From contig NZ_CP036433.1 in the NCBI RefSeq assembly GCF_007751035.1, positions 62,001-126,000 of the forward strand: a DNA stretch of 64,000 nt. The letters run 5' to 3'. Source of the stretch: Lignipirellula cremea. Its GTDB lineage: Bacteria; Planctomycetota; Planctomycetia; Pirellulales; Pirellulaceae. The position numbers and the translations under genes were made by a program. The notes below the pieces were generated by a model that was not told where the DNA came from, did no database searches, and saw only the letters and a program-made list of their open reading frames with translations. Within the stretch, counting starts at the first letter, position 1. Each line of letters begins with the position of its first letter. Shown piece after piece: positions 18,660 to 28,155 of this stretch.

Positions 18660-19253
18660 TTACGGCAGCGGCTTGATGCGGATATTGCGATACTCGTGCA
18701 GGCCGCCTTCGCCCTGCAGGCCGATGTAGCCGACGGTCAGATCGGTCAAATTGTCCGACGTGACGACCAACTGGCCGTTGAGACGTACTTCGAGTTTTGG
18801 ACCGGCCAGTATAATCTCGTACTCGTTCCACTCGCCGTCCGGTTTGAGTGTTTTTTGCGTGAGTTCGACGTTGTGTTCGTACTTGGCGCCAAACAGCTTG
18901 GCCATCCGCGGGCTGTTTTCGCTTTGCACCTCGTAGCGTTTGTTCGGCCAGCCGCCGCCTTCCTCACTGGCTCGTAGGAAGACGCCGCCATCTTGTTTGG
19001 GCTTCATGAACCGCAACTCGAGTCGCAAGATGAAGTCGGCATACTCCTGGTCGCTGCGCAGCCAACCGCGGCCGCCATTGAGTTTGATAACGCCGTCTTC
19101 GGCCACGAACTGAGCTCCATTCATCAAGTTCCAGCCGGTCAGGGTCTTGCCGTCAAACAGGCTGACAAACCCTTCTTCTTCCGCCGCCTGGACTGCAGCG
19201 GCGGTGGGCAGGAAAGCGACGGTCAAAAAGAACGCGATGCTTGCGTTTTTCAT
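18660..19253 (-). CDS. Secreted single-domain DUF1080 protein
   Basis: The protein has 197 residues with a signal peptide ending near AAVQAAE. One DUF1080 domain follows: FVSLFDGKTLTGW, DFILRLELRFMKPKQDGGVFLRA in part, RYEVQSENS and VGYIGLQGEGG. The ATG at 19253 has an AGGACA site. It is the first gene of the short minus-strand DUF1080/DUF1080/esterase group and divergent from the PQQ-propeller gene. Confidence 0.87.
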   Translation of the reverse strand: MKNASIAFFLTVAFLPTAAAVQAAEEEGFVSLFDGKTLTGWNLMNGAQFVAEDGVIKLNGGRGWLRSDQEYADFILRLELRFMKPKQDGGVFLRASEEGGGWPNKRYEVQSENSPRMAKLFGAKYEHNVELTQKTLKPDGEWNEYEIILAGPKLEVRLNGQLVVTSDNLTDLTVGYIGLQGEGGLHEYRNIRIKPLP

Positions 19254-19626
19254 ATGGTTGTCCTGTTAGTGTGATTCGCAGATAAGGGTTCGCCAATCCA
19301 AGTTAGCAAGCATTACCAGCTAATTTGCGCCGCAGCAGGAAGAAGCCATCGGTTTTTTCAAACAGAACCAAACGCTTTATTTTGATGCCCGCGCCGCAAC
19401 TATTTGAATTGCTGCAACCTGCTGTTGCAAAGGGACTTAGGTAAAACGATTTGTCGCCTGCCAAGAAAAAACGGCTGTTTCGACGCGTGGCGCATATTAG
19501 TTGAAGGAATGTGGAGAATTTCGCTGGAAAGTCAGGAAGTGGGGAATGCAAAAAACCGCGACCAGCACGGCCCGTTGGACGAATGGTTTGCGAAAACAAT
19601 TCTGGCTGTGCTGGGGAGAATTTCAA
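19254..19626. promoter_or_regulatory. 373-base divergent intergenic region with shared upstream element
   Basis: I see no convincing gene here. It is AT-rich and must hold divergent promoters for the DUF1080 gene and the PQQ-propeller gene. It contains AACCTGCTGTTGC at 19416-19428 and GCGCATATTAG at 19490-19500. The same two words recur with almost the same spacing upstream of the cytochrome gene at 25,585. A frame open from 19501 into the propeller gene is present, but the signal peptide and ribosome site favour the ATG at 19627. Confidence 0.4.
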
Positions 19627-22353
19627 ATGACTCAAAGATCGCTTTCCCGTCCTTCGTGCCTCGTGTTTGCCATTCTATTGGCGCTGCAGTCTTCTGGCCG
19701 CGGGGACGATTGGCGTCTTGCTTGGAAACGCGACTTGCCGGAACGGGCGCCGGCCTGGCGGCACACTCAGCGAATGACGATGGATGTCGGATATTCGCCT
19801 GTCGCGGCCAATGGCATGGTGTTCGTCGGGTGTGAGCACAACAGCGCGTTATTGGCGCTTGATGGCCAAACGGGCGAGGAGCGTTGGCGGTTCTTTACCG
19901 CCGCGCCGATTCGCCACGCGCCGGCGGCTGACGACATGCGCGTCTACGCCGGATCGGATGACGGGTATCTGTACTGCATCAACCGCGCGGGCGCGCTAGT
20001 CTGGAAGATACGCGGCGGTCCTGCGGCGCGATTGGTGATCGGACACGAGCGGATCATCTCGGCCTGGCCGATTAGCACGAGGCCGCTCTTGGCCGACGGA
20101 GTCTTGTACTTTGTCGCCGGTTATTGGCCGGTAGACGGAATCTTTGTGCATGCGGTCGAGGCCGCTACCGGCAAGTCGATCTGGGTGCATGACTCCGCTG
20201 AGTTGCGGCCGAATCGCCAGCTCACGTTGGTTGACGGCAAACTGATGGTCGACGGCGACAACAGCAGCGCAGTGCTGGATGCCAAGACGGGAGTGCTGCT
20301 TAAGGAAAAGCCGATCAAATCTCCGGCGGTCGAACGTCCGCAGGTGTCCGGCGTCCAAGGCAACATGAGCGGCTGGTCGCAATTCGGCGATGTCCTGGCC
20401 GTCGGCTCGACAACGGGTGTGTTCGGTTTTTCAAAACAAGCCGTGCAGAACGTTGACGCTCAACACGTCGAACAAGATGAGTCGCCGGCGATCGACACAT
20501 CCCTTGCGAAAGCAATCCTTGTTCGTGCGGGCGTTGCGCAAGGCTATTGTCTTGTTGCTGGTTTGAACGACGGAGCGCTGGTCGCAGGATTGCTGCGTGA
20601 ATCCAAGCTGCATGTTGTCGCCTTCGATCCGGATGAGAGCAAGGTCGCACGCATCCGCCGCGCTTTGGACGGACGCGGTCTGTTTGACGATCATCGCCTT
20701 TGTGTACTTGTCGGCCGACCGGAGGAGATTGGCCTGCCGCCTTATTTTGCCAGTCTCATTGTCTCCGAATCGGATCATGCGTTGGCCGAGGCGGCGCGTG
20801 AATCGTTGCGACCTTACGGCGGGGCCCTCGTGTCGCACAACAAAGGCGCCGCGATCACGATCGCTCTACGCGACGGCCCGCCCGCCGGCGCCGCGGATTG
20901 GACGCACGAGTTCCGCGACGCGGCAAATTCGCTCGCTTCGCCCGACGCGCTCGTGAAGGCGCCGCTGGGCTTGTTGTGGTATGGCGGCGAAGCGGCGCAC
21001 GCCAGATTCTATTTCGACGGGAACGTCGATCACCAGTCCGGTCACGGGCTGAATCCGCAGCCGGTTCCGGCTCAAATCGTGGAAGGCCGCATGATTCTGC
21101 AAGGTCCCGGATTATTGGCCGCCGTTGACATCTATACGGGCCGCGTACTGTGGGAGTCCCCGTTGCCGACGATGTATACCTTCGGCGGAGCCGGAGGCGG
21201 CTTGGGGATTCACTCGAAAAAGCATCCCAAGCCGTGGGAATATGAGGAGGCGCTCAAATTCGAGGTCGCGCCGACGGAGCGCTGCCGCGCGTCGGGATTC
21301 GATTGCGTGTCTCAGCCAGACGGGATTTATATCGCCGCCGGCAAGGAACTGCTGCGATTTGATCCGACCAGCGGCGAGTTGCTGTCGAGGCAGCCGGCGC
21401 CGATCGATGGCGACCTGCGCTGGGGAAGCGTGCGAATCTCGGGCGACACTCTGCTTGCGACCCTCTTCCGCCCGCAAGATATCGCCGACGCCCAAGCTGG
21501 CTTCGACGGTAACGGCGGCGACTGGGGCGGCGACCGTATGCCGATGTCGCACTTGGTTGCGCTCGATCGGCACTCAGGCAAGCTGCTGTGGAGCCGCCAG
21601 GCAAACTGGGGTTTTCTCAACCGTAGCGGTATTTGTGTCGGCGGCGGCAACGTTTACTGCGTCGACCTGATTACGGACAAAATCTACGACAAATTGAAGG
21701 AGGCCGGACGCAAGTTCCCGACGTCCCCGCCCACGCTGTACGCCTTGGATCTAACAACAGGAAAGGAATCGTGGCAGTTTCCCTTAGATGTGTATGTGCA
21801 GAACATCGTCTACTGCCAGTCGCGCGACCTGTTGCTTGCCCCGTGCCGCAATTTGAAAGAATGGCGCGACGGCCGATGGGTTGATCTCTCCATTGATATT
21901 CGCCGCGGCGTGCGCGACAAAAAAGCGGCGGGAAACATGCGGGCGTTGCGCGGCAAGGACGGCAGCGTCGCGTGGGAAGTCGCCGACGCCGCTTATCATT
22001 CGCCGCACATCGTGCTGGGCGACCTGATCATCGACCGCTATGGCGTTACCTATGATCTGGCCAGCGGCGAACGACATCTGCGAATGTCGCCGGAGACGGG
22101 GAAAGAAGAAATTTGGAGCTTCAAAAAGGGCGGCTGCAATCACCTGATCGCGTGTGAAAACCTGGTGACGTGGCGTTGTGCGTATTACGATTTAGCCAGC
22201 CACAGCGGCGTGAAGTCGCTGACCGGCATGGATGCGGGTTGTTCGCCGACGCTCATCCCGGCCGGCGGCGTGCTCAACATTCCCAACTTTGGCACGCATC
22301 ACAAGCGCAATCGCATGACGGCGATGGCCTTGGTGCATCGGCCCGCCGAATGA
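19627..22353 (+). CDS. PQQ-type beta-propeller protein with inserted methyltransferase-like domain
   Basis: The protein has 908 residues with a signal peptide. N-terminal PQQ-like blades carry the A-x-D-x-x-T-G-x-x-x-W signature (LLALDGQTGEERW, EAATGKSIW). Around residues 300-420 the propeller is interrupted by a Rossmann-like stretch resembling a SAM-methyltransferase fold without an obvious catalytic motif (LHVVAFDPDESKVARIRRAL, LRPYGGALVSHN). The C-terminal half resumes propeller blades (AAVDIYTGRVLWESP, YALDLTTGKESWQF). The ATG at 19627 follows GGAGAA. It is probably exported. Ligand and role are unknown; a binding scaffold is likely. Confidence 0.8.
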   Translation: MTQRSLSRPSCLVFAILLALQSSGRGDDWRLAWKRDLPERAPAWRHTQRMTMDVGYSPVAANGMVFVGCEHNSALLALDGQTGEERWRFFTAAPIRHAPAADDMRVYAGSDDGYLYCINRAGALVWKIRGGPAARLVIGHERIISAWPISTRPLLADGVLYFVAGYWPVDGIFVHAVEAATGKSIWVHDSAELRPNRQLTLVDGKLMVDGDNSSAVLDAKTGVLLKEKPIKSPAVERPQVSGVQGNMSGWSQFGDVLAVGSTTGVFGFSKQAVQNVDAQHVEQDESPAIDTSLAKAILVRAGVAQGYCLVAGLNDGALVAGLLRESKLHVVAFDPDESKVARIRRALDGRGLFDDHRLCVLVGRPEEIGLPPYFASLIVSESDHALAEAARESLRPYGGALVSHNKGAAITIALRDGPPAGAADWTHEFRDAANSLASPDALVKAPLGLLWYGGEAAHARFYFDGNVDHQSGHGLNPQPVPAQIVEGRMILQGPGLLAAVDIYTGRVLWESPLPTMYTFGGAGGGLGIHSKKHPKPWEYEEALKFEVAPTERCRASGFDCVSQPDGIYIAAGKELLRFDPTSGELLSRQPAPIDGDLRWGSVRISGDTLLATLFRPQDIADAQAGFDGNGGDWGGDRMPMSHLVALDRHSGKLLWSRQANWGFLNRSGICVGGGNVYCVDLITDKIYDKLKEAGRKFPTSPPTLYALDLTTGKESWQFPLDVYVQNIVYCQSRDLLLAPCRNLKEWRDGRWVDLSIDIRRGVRDKKAAGNMRALRGKDGSVAWEVADAAYHSPHIVLGDLIIDRYGVTYDLASGERHLRMSPETGKEEIWSFKKGGCNHLIACENLVTWRCAYYDLASHSGVKSLTGMDAGCSPTLIPAGGVLNIPNFGTHHKRNRMTAMALVHRPAE

Positions 22354-22476
22354 ACTATTGATCGGCGAAGAGCGACGTCAAAATCATCGACGAACTCATC
22401 TTCGCCCCCCGGCGCACGTCATTGGCCGTAGGAAAACATTTGAACGTCGTCGTATCATAGACGAGGAGCAAACGCG

Positions 22477-23244
22477 GTGTCGAATTTACATCAGTCTCAA
22501 TCGCGAATTGTCATGATGTCGGTTCTTGTGGCGGCCAGTTGTCTGGCTGGTTCGGTTGTCGCGGACGAGCAGCCGCTGCGCATTGCGATAGCGGCCAGTC
22601 CCAACCAGTTTGCGTCGCTGGAAATGTATCTGGAGCAACACTACTTGGTCCAATGCGTGCGGGTCGACGCTAGCAAGGGAGGCCCAATCCCCGATGCCGC
22701 CAAACTGCGCGATTGCGATGTGATGTTGTTGAATCACTACCGCACCGAACCCACGGCCGAGCAACTCGCCGAGGTGCGGAAATTCTTCCTCTCGGGCAAG
22801 CCGGTCGTCGGCGCAAGGAAGGCCAGCCACGCCTATCAAAACTGGCTGGAGATCGACCGGATCGTCTTTGGCGTCAAGTACGGCAGCCACTTCAACCCGT
22901 CGAAGAAGAAAGAAGATTTGAAACAAGTGCTGACGCCGCGCGGCCGTACGCATGGATTGGTCAGAGACTTGTCGCTGGTCATCCCCGGCGGCGGGCTCTA
23001 CAAGTACACGGAACTGGCCGACGATGTAGAAGTGCTGATCGAAGGAGGCGTCGATGGCGACATGATGCCGCAAACCTGGCAGCGCACCGTCGCCGAGCGC
23101 GGCGGACAGCGCGTGTTTTACACCCGTTACGATCCCGACGACGTCAACCAATACCCCGAAGTCCGCGATCTGTTGGTGGATGCACTGTTCTGGGCAGCGA
23201 AACGGGACGGACATCAATTGCGGCGGACGCCGCCAGGGGATTGA
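22477..23244 (+). CDS. Secreted ThuA-like (class I glutamine-amidotransferase-fold) protein
   Basis: The protein has 255 residues with a GTG start at 22477, nine bases after GAGGAG. After a signal peptide ending near VVADEQ it has the alternating alpha/beta pattern of the ThuA/trehalose-utilisation fold: DVMLLNHYRTEPTAEQ, FFLSGKPVVGARKASHAY, and a C-terminal RVFYTRYDP segment where ThuA proteins have GRVFYTxxGH. The catalytic cysteine of true amidotransferases is absent, as usual for ThuA. It lies between two PQQ-like propeller genes, 35 bases from the second, suggesting one transcript. Confidence 0.75.
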   Translation: MSNLHQSQSRIVMMSVLVAASCLAGSVVADEQPLRIAIAASPNQFASLEMYLEQHYLVQCVRVDASKGGPIPDAAKLRDCDVMLLNHYRTEPTAEQLAEVRKFFLSGKPVVGARKASHAYQNWLEIDRIVFGVKYGSHFNPSKKKEDLKQVLTPRGRTHGLVRDLSLVIPGGGLYKYTELADDVEVLIEGGVDGDMMPQTWQRTVAERGGQRVFYTRYDPDDVNQYPEVRDLLVDALFWAAKRDGHQLRRTPPGD

Positions 23245-23278
23245 CCGCTTTGGAATTCCGCAACCAGGATTTTGCCCG

Positions 23279-25264
23279 ATGAATTGTTCTATCTTGTGTC
23301 GCACGGCTGTGGCCATTCTTTGTTGGCTTGTTTTTCTGGCTCCAGAGATTACGTCAGGCGCCGCGACGATGTGGCTCGATTGCACCTTCGGGCCGCTGCC
23401 GGAACAGGAGTTTGCACGATTGCACCTGATGACGATCGGCGATCGTGTCGAACGGGCTGTCGTTGAGCCGCTCGGTCTAGCCGCCACGGACGTGTCCGGG
23501 CTGAAGATCGCAGGCGGCAAACTCACAGGCGCGCTAGTCATCGGTCACGACACCCTCAGCATGAACCGATCGCTCGCTCCGCGTTTGGCGACGCGGATGG
23601 CGTTGGAGTTGAATCTCTCGATCGTCGACGGTCAGGTCGCCGGAACGTTTGCTGGTTTCTGGCCGAAGGCTAAAACATTGGACACGCCGCTTGCCGTGGA
23701 AGGCGCCGTGACCGGCGTGGCCCGCGATGAAGAATCGCTGCGGAAGGATTTCGGTTTGCCCGACGATGCGACCTGGGCGAGCTGGCTGGGAGCGCATCAA
23801 AATTTCTCCGTGGGCGGCGGCCGAGACGCTTCGCCCCCATTGGTCGACGACCTGCACGACGCACAACTGCTGTGGGTTAGCCAGTGGATCGGGCCGACCG
23901 AATCGGGTTCGCATCGCTACGGAGCTTGTGTCGGCGCGCCCCCCTGTGCGGGCGGCGCATCGCCGCTGGTTGCTGGCGGCCGCGTGTTTCAGTTCCGCTA
24001 CGAAGCGGCCGGCGACGATGTCCAACAACAGCATTTGGATGCGGTGATGACGGGCGAAAAGGGCGCGGACACGCGGGCGAAGATGGCCGCCATCGGCTGG
24101 ACCGATGCCGACATGCGCCGCCGCTGGGCGATCCGCGCCGACGAACAACTTGTCGCAATCGACGCCGCAACCGGCCGAACCGTTTGGAAAGTCGATTGGC
24201 CGGGCGAAGGCGTCAACCTGTTCGACCACAAATGCAGTCTGACGAATCACACGGGCGTGGCCGCGCTGGGCAACGTTTATGTATTTGGAGCAATGGGAAT
24301 CGTCCGCTGCGTCGACGCTGAATCAGGCCAACAGCAATGGTCGGCGCGGGTTCCGGGCTACGCCGACTTGATGGATGCTTTTCTCGCCAAGTCCATCCAG
24401 GAACAAATCACTCGCGCTCCGACACGGTCCTTCTGTCACGCACTCAATGTTAGCGGCGATGTGGTGCTCGCTCCGGACGGCATCGGCGCTTGCGGCGTCG
24501 TCGCCCTGGACGCGCGGACCGGCGAACTGCGCTGGCGCGTCAAGGATCGCGTTCTGGGCAAGTGTGCGACGCCAATGGCTTGGCGGAAAGACGACAAGGA
24601 TTACGTGGCGGCAGCCAGCGAAGCGGGCACGATCACGTTGATCGAAGCGGCAACGGGGCGCATCGTTTGGCAGTACGACCAGGCTGGCGATAACGAATAT
24701 CAAACGCTGCTGGTCGGCGATCTTTTGATGGGGCACAAGCTGAAACAGGAAGAACGCGAATCGGCGCCGCAAACGCTCGACGACGGCCCGCACTCGGCGC
24801 CGGGACTGAATTACGGACAAGTCGCTTGCTGGCGACTGACGCTCGAAGGTCCGAAACTGCTTTGGACCGCGCCCGCCGAGTGGGGCGCGCCGGCTAACTC
24901 GCCGATCGGCTCGGCGGCCGATGGCTTGATCTGTTTTCGCGGCAACTACTCGTATCACCTCGTCGATCCCGAGACGGGCAAGCGGGTCGGGTCGCGGCAT
25001 CTGACCGCGCCCGTCCGCTGGGACGAAGGCCATATGCTGGCGCTGGCGGACCGTTTCGTGCTGCATCCCGACAGCCAGCACGGCCACACGAAGATGTTCT
25101 TGCTGCCCGCTCGCGCCGCTGGCGAGGTCAGCTCTGTTTGGTCGCCGCCGCATCCCTGGGCAACGACGTATCAATCGGCGATGAGCCATGCTTGGGCCGA
25201 CGGTCGTCTGTTCATCCGCGGCGCCGATGCGCTCTACTGCTACGACCTGCGTCGACGGCCATGA
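23279..25264 (+). CDS. Secreted PQQ-type beta-propeller protein
   Basis: The protein has 661 residues. A signal peptide (MNCSILCRTAVAILCWLVFLA) is followed by a beta-rich N-terminal domain (about residues 30-140) and then at least four PQQ-like blades with the signature AIDAATGRTVWKV, CVDAESGQQQWSA, ALDARTGELRWRV and LIEAATGRIVWQY. The ATG at 23279 is taken because the signal peptide begins there; the frame stays open further upstream. It may bind PQQ or simply be a scaffold; no dehydrogenase catalytic motif was recognised. Confidence 0.82.
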   Translation: MNCSILCRTAVAILCWLVFLAPEITSGAATMWLDCTFGPLPEQEFARLHLMTIGDRVERAVVEPLGLAATDVSGLKIAGGKLTGALVIGHDTLSMNRSLAPRLATRMALELNLSIVDGQVAGTFAGFWPKAKTLDTPLAVEGAVTGVARDEESLRKDFGLPDDATWASWLGAHQNFSVGGGRDASPPLVDDLHDAQLLWVSQWIGPTESGSHRYGACVGAPPCAGGASPLVAGGRVFQFRYEAAGDDVQQQHLDAVMTGEKGADTRAKMAAIGWTDADMRRRWAIRADEQLVAIDAATGRTVWKVDWPGEGVNLFDHKCSLTNHTGVAALGNVYVFGAMGIVRCVDAESGQQQWSARVPGYADLMDAFLAKSIQEQITRAPTRSFCHALNVSGDVVLAPDGIGACGVVALDARTGELRWRVKDRVLGKCATPMAWRKDDKDYVAAASEAGTITLIEAATGRIVWQYDQAGDNEYQTLLVGDLLMGHKLKQEERESAPQTLDDGPHSAPGLNYGQVACWRLTLEGPKLLWTAPAEWGAPANSPIGSAADGLICFRGNYSYHLVDPETGKRVGSRHLTAPVRWDEGHMLALADRFVLHPDSQHGHTKMFLLPARAAGEVSSVWSPPHPWATTYQSAMSHAWADGRLFIRGADALYCYDLRRRP

Positions 25265-25584
25265 CGGCGTCGACGAGCACGCCCAGCCCGATTTGGAGAA
25301 TTGATGAAACACTCCCTCCGGGCAGTCGCTCTGCTCGCCTGGTTTTCGAATACGCTACTGTCAGGGGAGCTACGACGACTTTCGAATGGCAGCGCCCACA
25401 AGAGCTTGGAAGCAGACTTGCCGGAAATGGCTTACTGAGGATTGTTCGTAACCTGCTGTTGCTAAATGATTTGCGACATAATGTTCGCAGTTTTCCAAAA
25501 TTGTCGGCAGGTTCGATCGCCAGCGCACATTAGTGAGCGGTGAGAATCTGTTCTTGTCCCTGTTGCACGGCATCGGCGTTTCCA
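25265..25584. promoter_or_regulatory. 320-base intergenic region before the cytochrome/DUF1552 array
   Basis: No gene was recognised. It contains AACCTGCTGTTGC at 25450-25462 and GCGCACATTAG at 25523-25533, matching a pair with almost the same spacing upstream of the PQQ-propeller gene at 19627. TTGTCGGCAGG lies at 25501-25511. These are candidate promoter or operator elements for the plus-strand array. Confidence 0.4.
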
Positions 25585-28101
25585 ATGCGTAGGATCTCGC
25601 AGAAAGCCTCGATCATCGCACGGTTTAACCAGCAAGCTGTGGTTTGGTGTGTGGTTTGGTGTGTGCTTGTTTTACTTGCCTTGGCCGTCTCGCCCTGCGC
25701 CGCCGAGGATGATTTTCAGGCGACCGTCGCGCCATTCCTTCAGCGACATTGCTACGCTTGTCACGGAGCGGAGAAGCAAGAGGCGCGGATTCGTTACGAC
25801 AAGATCGACGGTTTTGACGTCGGAGACCGAAATCTGTGGACGATGGTTCACGAACAGCTTTCCGCCGACCAAATGCCGCCGGAAGATCGGCCGCAGCCGA
25901 GCGCTGCGGAAAAGAAACGGATTCTCTCCTGGATTGAACGCGAACAACGAGCGCTCGGCGCTGGTGCCGCGCGGCGGCTCAATCGTCGCGAACTGTCCGC
26001 GGCGCTGCAAGATCTGACGGGGCTTTCGGTCGACTTCGCCGCCGGTCTGCCGGGCGACGGCAAGCTGGCTGGATTCGATACGGGCGCCGCCGCGCTCCAG
26101 GATGCCGCTTCGTCCGTCGATCAGATGATGCAGGTCACGCGGCGGGCGGTTGATGGGATTCGCTTTTTGGAACCGTCGCCTGGACCCGTGTTCCACGCGG
26201 ACCTTCGCGAGGCGACAGACGTCCGCAAATCGCTCGATGCCTGGGTCGAATTAGGGGCGGCCTCCAAGATGCGCGGCTTCGCCGTACCCGGCGTCGGACT
26301 GCACCTCGATGCAAAATGGCTGGGCGATCGAGACGAGTTGGAAATCTACATGCCGCCGCCGGCCACCGGACGAGGCCTGTTGCGATTGACGCTGGTGGTC
26401 GCAGCGCGGAAGTATTTTGAAGGCGTTCCCCATCCGCATTTGTGGGTTGATGTTGGTGGAAAGGATGTTGACTATCGCGAGATCACGGGCACGCTGGAGC
26501 AACCGCAAGAATTGGTCTACGTCGTGCAGCTTGAAGACGTGGGGATCGGTTCCAAGGGGGTGAAGATCGGCCTCAGCAATAAAGTCGAAACGCCGTATGG
26601 AGTGGAGGGATTCGCCAACGAGGATAAATCGAAGGAGCCGATCCCCGGCGGCGCGAGCTTGTTCCGCCCCGATTACGACCGGAAAGAGCGTTTGCTCGAC
26701 AAGCATCCGGCGCCGTTTATCGTGCTGCAGAGCATCCGAGTCGAGCCCAACTTTGTGGCCGCTTGGCCGCCGGCCGAATGGGAATCAATCTCGGGACCGT
26801 TCACCGACGATCTGGAGAGCGCCAAACGCTTGCTCGCGCTTTGGACCGAACGGGCATGGCGGCGGCCGGCGGAGGACGCCGAGCGGGAACGATTCCTGGC
26901 TCTTTATCAGCGCCTTCGCGAGCGGGAGTTCTCGTTTGACGAAGCTTTAAAGGCCGCCTTTCATTCGGTCCTGCTCACGCCGACCTTCCGTTTTCTTCCG
27001 TCGCCAGCGGACGAAGACGAAGGGATCGCCCAGCACGCCATCGCCTCGCGGCTAAGCTTTATGCTGTGGGGCGGGCCGCCCGATCCGCAACTGCGGCGCC
27101 TGGCTGCGGCCGGTAAGCTCCGCGATCCTCGCGTTCTGGACGAGCAGGTCGATCGACTGTTGGCCGATCCTCGCAGCGACGGTTTCTTCCGACCTTTTGT
27201 GATGCAATGGTTGGAGCTGGAGCAGCCGATCACTGTCGTGCAAGATCACATCGGCAAGCAGGACTTCCGCTTCGGCCGTCACTTGAAGGCGTCGATGAAG
27301 GAAGAGACGATCTCCTACATCGCGCAGCTGTTCATTGAGAATCGACCGGCCCAAGAGCTGATCGACAGCGACTGGACGATGATGAACCAGATTCTGGCGC
27401 ATCACTACGGGTATGACGAGATCGAAGGCGCTCACTTGCGAAAGGTGGAACTCCGCCGCGATGATCCCCGGGGCGGCGGCATTCTGAGTCACGCCGGCGT
27501 TCAGTCGATGCTCTGCTGGATGGGCGACAACTGGGTGATCTATCGCGGGGCCTGGGCCTTGCGGCACATCCTCGACGACCCGCCTCCGCCTCCGCCGCTG
27601 GAGGTTCCCGAACTGGACCCGTCGGCCGGCGATAATCGCGGAAAAACGTTCAAGGAACTGCTCATGCAGCACCAGGAGAACGCCCAGTGCGCTGTGTGCC
27701 ATAAGAGCATGGATCCGCTTGGTTTCGCCTTTCAGAATTTCGACGTCGGCGGCCGCTGGCGCGACGTCGAGTTCGACAGCTACACCTGGGGCGGCCTGGA
27801 CGGCAAGAAGGTATGGAATGGCGCAGGCAAGTCGCGACCCGTTGACGCCGTCGGACATCTGCCGCGCGGCGAGGAATTCGCCACGTTCGCGGAATTCAAA
27901 GAAGCTTTCCTGCAACACTACATGCCCGACCTCACCCGCGGCGTGATGAAGAACCTCATCATCTACGCCGCCGGGCGTGAACCGGATGTTGTCGTCTTAG
28001 CCGAGATTCGGGCGATCATGAAAGAACAAGAGCCCCAGGCGTATCCGCTAGGCAATTTATTGAAGGCCGTTATTAGGAGTCAGGCGTTTCTGAATCCTTG
28101 A
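25585..28101 (+). CDS. Planctomycete cytochrome (DUF1587/1595/1592/1588/1585)
   Basis: The protein has 838 residues. After a signal peptide there is a PVC-type haem motif CYACH at residues 56-60. It then shows DUF1587 (RRLNRRELSAALQDLTGLSVD), DUF1592/1595 (AIASRLSFMLWGGPPDPQL), DUF1588 (CAVCHKSMDPLGFAFQNFD, a second CxxCH) and DUF1585 at the end. The start is uncertain: the ATG at 25585 lacks a strong ribosome site and a GTG at 25540 is possible. A DUF1552 gene follows 54 bases later, the usual partner. Confidence 0.85.
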   Translation: MRRISQKASIIARFNQQAVVWCVVWCVLVLLALAVSPCAAEDDFQATVAPFLQRHCYACHGAEKQEARIRYDKIDGFDVGDRNLWTMVHEQLSADQMPPEDRPQPSAAEKKRILSWIEREQRALGAGAARRLNRRELSAALQDLTGLSVDFAAGLPGDGKLAGFDTGAAALQDAASSVDQMMQVTRRAVDGIRFLEPSPGPVFHADLREATDVRKSLDAWVELGAASKMRGFAVPGVGLHLDAKWLGDRDELEIYMPPPATGRGLLRLTLVVAARKYFEGVPHPHLWVDVGGKDVDYREITGTLEQPQELVYVVQLEDVGIGSKGVKIGLSNKVETPYGVEGFANEDKSKEPIPGGASLFRPDYDRKERLLDKHPAPFIVLQSIRVEPNFVAAWPPAEWESISGPFTDDLESAKRLLALWTERAWRRPAEDAERERFLALYQRLREREFSFDEALKAAFHSVLLTPTFRFLPSPADEDEGIAQHAIASRLSFMLWGGPPDPQLRRLAAAGKLRDPRVLDEQVDRLLADPRSDGFFRPFVMQWLELEQPITVVQDHIGKQDFRFGRHLKASMKEETISYIAQLFIENRPAQELIDSDWTMMNQILAHHYGYDEIEGAHLRKVELRRDDPRGGGILSHAGVQSMLCWMGDNWVIYRGAWALRHILDDPPPPPPLEVPELDPSAGDNRGKTFKELLMQHQENAQCAVCHKSMDPLGFAFQNFDVGGRWRDVEFDSYTWGGLDGKKVWNGAGKSRPVDAVGHLPRGEEFATFAEFKEAFLQHYMPDLTRGVMKNLIIYAAGREPDVVVLAEIRAIMKEQEPQAYPLGNLLKAVIRSQAFLNP

Positions 28102-28155
28102 GAACTTCAGCAACCAAACACCCATCGCCGTTCAATTTCCCCTGAAGGAAACCTC

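Noticed and set aside
22364-22406. Inverted repeat GGCGAAGA/TCTTCGCC behind the PQQ-propeller gene as a terminator
   Set aside because: Only 8-bp arms with a loop of about 27 bases and no U-tract; too weak to call.
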